Below the pieces are notes generated by a model. The model saw nothing but the letters and a program-made list of their open reading frames with translations, did no database searches and was not told the origin of the DNA. The position numbers were made by a program, and so were the translations under genes. A DNA stretch of 64,000 nt, from assembly GCA_016213505.1 (NCBI GenBank), contig JACRAF010000004.1, positions 1 through 64,000 of the forward strand. Direction: 5' to 3'. Positions 60,520-64,000 of this stretch are shown here, one piece after another (position 1 is the first letter of the stretch; each line of letters opens with the position of its first letter). The DNA comes from Devosia nanyangense (GTDB lineage Bacteria; Pseudomonadota; Alphaproteobacteria; Rhizobiales; Devosiaceae).

Positions 60520-61901
60520 CCGACCACCGCTTTGGCCGCCCTGAGACCCCAGGCGAGCAATTCGTCGGCCCGCCCTGCCGTCGCCGCTTCCGTGTAGCAG
60601 CGCAGTTCCGGCGCGTTGCCGGACGGGCGATAGTGCACGACGTCGCCGGAGCTGAGCTCGAAACGCATCCCGTCGATGGTCGAGATCGCCTCGATCCGGC
60701 CCTGCGGGGCGAAAAAGCCGGCGGCGTCCGCGCGCAGCCGATCGAGCAGGGCGGCGCTCCGCTCGGCCGCCACGTGCTCCAGCCGATCGCTGCGGGCGAA
60801 CCGCGGCGGCAGCGTCGCGGCGAGCTGCGACAGCGTCTGCCCTGCGGCTCGCGCCGCACCGAGCACGGCGAGGATCGGCAGAAGCGCATCGCGCGTCGGC
60901 AATGCCGCCAGCGCTGCTCCATTGACCACCACATTGCTCCCCAGCAACACCCCGCCATTCGCCTCGAAGCCGACGACCAGGCCCGGCGCCGTTTCCATCG
61001 CGTCGATCACATAGGGCGACCCGACTTTGGTGCGCAGCACCTGCCGGAAATAGCCCGTAGCTTCGATCGTCGAATTGGAGGTGACCGGTGTCACCACCGC
61101 GTCCGCCTTGAGGAACGTCGCGGTGAAGATGCCGAGCACGTCGCCGCGCAGCACCGCGCCCGTCTCATCGGCCACCAGCGGCCGGTCGGCATCGCCGTCG
61201 GTCGAGACCAGCGCATCGAGACCGTGCGAACTGACCCAGCCGGCGATCTCGGTCGCCACATCCTCGCTGACCGCTTCCGTGTCGACCGCGACGAAATGTT
61301 CCGAGCGTCCGAGCGGGATGACGTCGGCATCATAGCGGCCGAGAACCTCGACCAGCAGGTCGCGCGCCACCGATGAATGCTGCCAGACGCCGATCCTGAG
61401 GCCGGCCAGCGTACCGGCCGGGAGCATCGCGGCATAGCGCGCGGCGTAGCGGCGCAGTGCCTCGGGCTCGGCGACGGCAGCCCCCGTCCCTTCCGGCGCC
61501 GGCGGCCCGAGCGCGGCCAGAATGCCGGCCTCGTCCGCCTTGTCGATCTCGCCATCGGCCCGGTAGAACTTCAATCCATTGCGGTCGGCCGGGATGTGAC
61601 TGCCGGTGACCATAATCGCCGGGCGTCTTCGCCGCATCGCTTCGAGCGCCAGCGCCGGGGTCGGCAGCTCGCCGCAATCGAAGACCGCGACGCCGAGCCC
61701 GGCAAGTGCCGACGCGACCGACGTGCTGATCGCAGAACTGCTGTCGCGCAGGTCACGCCCGATCAGCACCTGCGGCACCGTGTCGCCACCCGAGCGGAGA
61801 TGGCGGACGAACGCCGCCGCATAGCGCCGGCATTCCGTCCCGGCGAGGTCGGTGGCGAGGCCGCGCAGGCCGCTGGTACCGAATTTGAGGCTGTTGCTCA
61901 T
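60516..61901 (-). CDS. Phosphomannomutase/phosphoglucomutase family enzyme
   Basis: 461-residue alpha-D-phosphohexomutase. Phosphoserine loop [16 protein letters not shown] (about 143-158) and metal-binding DGDADRPL (about 265) are visible, with the sugar-binding [11 protein letters not shown] and phosphate-binding [12 protein letters not shown] near the C-terminus. The SHIP sequence replaces the usual SHNP. I chose ATG 61901 ([13 protein letters not shown]) because earlier frames run into the divergent glycosylase gene. Probably mannose- or glucosamine-phosphate mutase activity; specificity is open. Confidence 0.9.
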   Translation of the reverse strand: MSNSLKFGTSGLRGLATDLAGTECRRYAAAFVRHLRSGGDTVPQVLIGRDLRDSSSAISTSVASALAGLGVAVFDCGELPTPALALEAMRRRRPAIMVTGSHIPADRNGLKFYRADGEIDKADEAGILAALGPPAPEGTGAAVAEPEALRRYAARYAAMLPAGTLAGLRIGVWQHSSVARDLLVEVLGRYDADVIPLGRSEHFVAVDTEAVSEDVATEIAGWVSSHGLDALVSTDGDADRPLVADETGAVLRGDVLGIFTATFLKADAVVTPVTSNSTIEATGYFRQVLRTKVGSPYVIDAMETAPGLVVGFEANGGVLLGSNVVVNGAALAALPTRDALLPILAVLGAARAAGQTLSQLAATLPPRFARSDRLEHVAAERSAALLDRLRADAAGFFAPQGRIEAISTIDGMRFELSSGDVVHYRPSGNAPELRCYTEAATAGRADELLAWGLRAAKAVVG

Positions 61902-61977
61902 GGCCGCTTGTGCCATGCCGCTGCTCGCCCGATCAACCGGCTTGCCCGGACGACCCGGGGTTGCCACATTCCACCGC

Positions 61978-62532
61978 ATGTCCCTGTTCGCTTTCTTCGA
62001 CCGCGACGCCGCAATCGTCGCCCCGGAGTTACTCGGCGCGAAATTGCTGGTGGCCGGCGCCGGCGGCCTCATCGTCGAAACCGAGGCCTACCACCCCGAC
62101 GACCCCGCCTCGCACTCCTTCCGCGGTCCGACGCCCCGCAACGGCGCCATGTTCGCCGGGCCTGGCCGCGTCTATGTCTATCGCTCCTACGGCATCCACT
62201 GGTGCCTCAATTTCGTCTGCCGCAACGCCAGCGCCGTGCTGATCCGGGCGCTCGAGCCGACCGACGGGATCGACCAGATGCGCGTCCGGCGCGGTATCGA
62301 GGACCCGCGAGGGCTCTGTTCCGGCCCGGGAAAGCTCTGCGCCGCCCTCGCCGTTACCGCCGAGCTCGACGGCCGCATGCTCGATGCCCAGCCGTTCCGG
62401 CTGGTTCTCGCCCCGGCACCGGCGTCCGTCGCCATCGGCAAGCGCATCGGTCTCACCAAGGCCGCCGATACCCCGTGGCGCTTCGGTGTCGCCGGCTCGC
62501 GCTATCTCAGCAAACCGTTCCCCAGGGCGTGA
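61978..62532 (+). CDS. DNA-3-methyladenine glycosylase (AAG/MPG family)
   Basis: 184-residue base-excision repair enzyme that removes alkylated purines. [33 protein letters not shown] (catalytic Glu in ETEAY), [19 protein letters not shown] (intercalating Tyr) and GPGKLCAAL are conserved. Start ATG 61978 gives a compact family-sized enzyme; the earlier frame overlaps the divergent gene. No SOS box was seen close to it. Confidence 0.92.
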   Translation: MSLFAFFDRDAAIVAPELLGAKLLVAGAGGLIVETEAYHPDDPASHSFRGPTPRNGAMFAGPGRVYVYRSYGIHWCLNFVCRNASAVLIRALEPTDGIDQMRVRRGIEDPRGLCSGPGKLCAALAVTAELDGRMLDAQPFRLVLAPAPASVAIGKRIGLTKAADTPWRFGVAGSRYLSKPFPRA

Positions 62533-62600
62533 CGGAAAGGACTTGCGACCGCAGGCGGCTTGGTTATGGTCGCGCCGGTCAGCAATGAAAGGACGCCGCC

Positions 62601-62897
62601 GTGCAGGTCGATCAGCTTGTCGCCGAACTTCTCGCCCGTGGCGACATGAACGACGACACCACGCTCGAGCTCAACCGCATCCTCGCCGACTGGCGGGCGG
62701 GCAAGCTCGACCCCGACGACGACGTTTACCTCAGGGCGCTGCATGCGCGCCTCGAGAACCTGACGGTCGAGCCGGAGGAACCCCCGCTTGCCGCTCCGCC
62801 GCGGCTCGACGGCCTGTCGATCGACGAGTGGCGCGACCGCGCCCTCAAGGCCGAGGCCCAGCTGGCCCAGCTCGAGGACGCCGCCCGCAACGGCTGA
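62601..62897 (+). CDS. Small hypothetical acidic protein
   Basis: 98 residues starting at GTG 62601, preceded by AAAGGACGCCGCC. Acidic and helical: MNDDTTLELNRILADWRAGK, then a proline-rich stretch (VEPEEPPLAAPPRLDG), then WRDRALKAEAQLAQLEDA, which could form a coiled coil. No recognised family. Moderate confidence that it is coding because its codon use follows the local pattern and it ends just before a tRNA. Confidence 0.6.
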   Translation: MQVDQLVAELLARGDMNDDTTLELNRILADWRAGKLDPDDDVYLRALHARLENLTVEPEEPPLAAPPRLDGLSIDEWRDRALKAEAQLAQLEDAARNG

Positions 62898-62935
62898 CCG
62901 TTTGACGACGCGCCTCCGCCTGCTATGAGGCAGCG

Positions 62936-63011
62936 GGGCCCGTAGCTCAATGGTTAGAGCCGACCGCTCATAACGGTCTGGTTGCTGGTTCGAGTCCAGC
63001 CGGGCCCACCA
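62936..63011 (+). tRNA. tRNA-Ile2 (anticodon CAU, lysidine type)
   Basis: A 76-nt cloverleaf: acceptor GGGCCCG/CGGGCCC, D arm GCTC...GAGC, anticodon stem GACCG/CGGTC with loop CTCATAA (CAT at 62969-62971), T arm GCTGG-TTCGAGT-CCAGC, and encoded CCA. The body closely resembles the minor isoleucine tRNA of other bacteria (E. coli ileX), in which C34 becomes lysidine; elongator Met is less likely. Confidence 0.88.
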
Positions 63012-63144
63012 ACAATCCAGGTCACAGCAGTCTGACGCAGCCGTGCTGAAGCCGATTGCGACGCTCGACCCAAGGACTTTCGCCGTCCCGCCGTCTCATG
63101 GGCATTCAGATCAGGGGGAACGCCCCCGCCACGGAGCCCAGCAC

Positions 63145-63492
63145 ATGACCACCCCAACCTTCAAACTCGCCACTGTCCTGATGATCGGCGCGGCGCTCGC
63201 TGCGACGCCGGCGCTCGCCGCGGCCTTCACCGCCGGCAATCACGGCCCAGCCGAACTGCCGGTCAACCGCGACGCGCCGTTCACCCTCCCCGGCGCCGTG
63301 ACCCCGATGCCGACCCCGAAGGTGGACGTCGCCTCGATCAGCCGCGGCCTCTTCGACCAGGACCCGGCGGCCGCGCTTGCGAGCCTCGGCACCGTGACCC
63401 TCAGCCGCGACGGCAGCATCGCCGAGACCGAAGCCTCCGACGCCCTGCGTGGCGTGTTCGAAACCGAGATGCAGGGTCACAAGGTCGACTGA
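63145..63492 (+). CDS. Small exported hypothetical protein
   Basis: 115 residues. Signal peptide KLATVLMIGAALAATPALAA is clear. The mature part is acidic with a proline-rich stretch (LPGAVTPMPTPKVDVA) and a terminal region, DQDPAAALASLGTVTLSRDG, and EASDALRGVFETEMQG. Not recognised. Start ATG 63145 puts the signal at the N-terminus; longer frame extends into the tRNA side without support. Confidence 0.72.
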   Translation: MTTPTFKLATVLMIGAALAATPALAAAFTAGNHGPAELPVNRDAPFTLPGAVTPMPTPKVDVASISRGLFDQDPAAALASLGTVTLSRDGSIAETEASDALRGVFETEMQGHKVD

Positions 63493-63517
63493 TCCCACAG
63501 CCTGCCGTCACACGAAA

Positions 63518-63542
63518 GGCCGCCCGGACAAGCCGGGCGGCC
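63518..63542. terminator. Bidirectional terminator before the sugar-binding protein gene
   Basis: GGCCGCCCGG and CCGGGCGGCC form a perfect 10-bp stem with loop ACAAG. On the minus strand it is followed by TTTCGTG, ending the gene at 63562; the plus side has TCATTGCTT after it, which may end the small exported protein transcript. Confidence 0.75.
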
Positions 63543-63561
63543 TCATTGCTTAGTTCAGCGA

Positions 63562-64000
63562 TCAGAACGGCGTGTTCGGATAGTCGAACTGCGCCGCGTT
63601 GTCCTTGGTGATCAGCGTCGAGTTGATGATGAACCGGCCGTCGACCTGGGCGTTGGCGGCGAAATGCAGCGCGGTCAGGTCGATCGCGGTCGCCACCATG
63701 TTCGGGTTGTACGACACATCGACCGGCACCTGCGTGCTGCCCGCCGCGACCATCTTGATGATCTGGTTCATGCCGGCGCCGCCGACCGCCCACATCTCGT
63801 TCTCGCGGCCCGCTTCCTTGAGGGCCTTGAGCACGCCGACCAGGATGTCGTCGTCCTGGCACCACACCGCGTCGATCTTGGGGTACTTGGTCAGGAAGTC
63901 CTGCATCACCTTGTAGCCGTCGTCGCGGTTCCAGTTGGCGAACTGGTTGTCGAGCACCTTGATGTTGGTGCCCTCGATGCCGGCCATGAAGGCATCGAAG
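63562..64000 (-). CDS. Sugar ABC transporter substrate-binding protein (partial, 5' end beyond window)
   Basis: The C-terminal 145 or so residues of a type I periplasmic binding protein of the ribose/rhizose type. Seen are NIKVLDNQFANWNRDDGYK, IDAVWCQDDDILVGVLKAL and the hinge/strand VPVDVSYNPNMVATAID, ending NAAQFDYPNTPF. The coding frame stays open to the right edge. Probably the binding component for a monosaccharide or polyol importer whose permease genes lie outside the window. Confidence 0.88.
   Translation of the reverse strand, partial: FDAFMAGIEGTNIKVLDNQFANWNRDDGYKVMQDFLTKYPKIDAVWCQDDDILVGVLKALKEAGRENEMWAVGGAGMNQIIKMVAAGSTQVPVDVSYNPNMVATAIDLTALHFAANAQVDGRFIINSTLITKDNAAQFDYPNTPF

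Noticed and set aside
62936-63011. tRNA read as elongator tRNA-Met
   Set aside because: The anticodon CAU alone allows it, but the arms resemble ileX-type Ile2; kept as lower-probability alternative.
62936-63545. Possible integrated island next to the tRNA
   Set aside because: No integrase, direct repeat of the tRNA 3' end or GC shift is visible.

Overview
This is a GC-rich chromosomal window that looks alphaproteobacterial, most likely Hyphomicrobiales (a Devosia-like genome is my impression, not a proven assignment). Supporting signs are the rhizobial-type LexA box (GTTC-N7-GTTC), the linked urtABCDE and ure genes, the glgP-glgB-glgC-glgA-pgm-glgX order, palindromic intergenic repeats of the rhizobial kind, and a tRNA-Ile2(CAU) with encoded CCA. 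No insertion sequence, prophage, CRISPR array or rRNA was seen. Both edges cut a gene: katG on the left and a sugar-binding protein on the right.

Layout. 1-6.7 kb: katG (partial) divergent from oxyR over a short region with an OxyR-like palindrome; MOSC protein and RarD-type permease; host-attachment family protein; two tandem paralogous envelope proteins; alpha/beta hydrolase. 7.0-13.5 kb: an unrecognised low-GC gene, nnrU-like, FAD oxidase, LLM flavin oxidoreductase, a predicted PD-(D/E)XK protein, GNAT, DUF5655, YciI. 13.6-16.1 kb: a compact defence cassette made of an MT-A70 methyltransferase and an overlapping BglII-like endonuclease, preceded by a perfect LexA-type box, and a convergent AIPR gene across a shared terminator. 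16.2-23.7 kb: ettA, a TolB-like propeller, a soluble chemoreceptor-like protein with inverted domain order, DUF2461, a brnTA toxin-antitoxin pair with tandem operator-like boxes, and a YdeP-type molybdopterin oxidoreductase. 23.8-25.5 kb: two exported proteins sharing a C-terminal module with a third at 41.5 kb.

25.5-41.0 kb is a nitrogen-acquisition region. A sigma-54-like promoter precedes urtABCDE (urea ABC importer), followed directly by ureD, ureA, ureB and ureC and, after a 3-kb block of unrelated genes, ureE, ureF and ureG. Passenger genes sit between urease genes: DUF1272, a 136-aa unknown, MarR/NAD-binding/SDR/MliC/membrane genes, and DUF3995. Imported urea would be hydrolysed by the Ni urease matured by UreDEFG.

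42.2-53.4 kb is a minus-strand glycogen operon: GlgC and GlgA make and polymerise ADP-glucose, GlgB branches, GlgP and GlgX degrade, and Pgm links the pathway to glucose-6-phosphate. 53.5-64 kb holds a KefB/C-type antiporter, AI-2E family permease, nucleoside hydrolase, TPR-sulfotransferase, LysE exporter, phosphomannomutase-like enzyme, 3-methyladenine DNA glycosylase, tRNA-Ile2, small exported proteins and the partial sugar-binding protein.

The points most worth pursuing are the putatively SOS-controlled restriction-modification/AIPR cassette, the GxxD-ExK-QxxxY protein, the repeated secreted C-terminal module, and the possible small RNA upstream of urtA.
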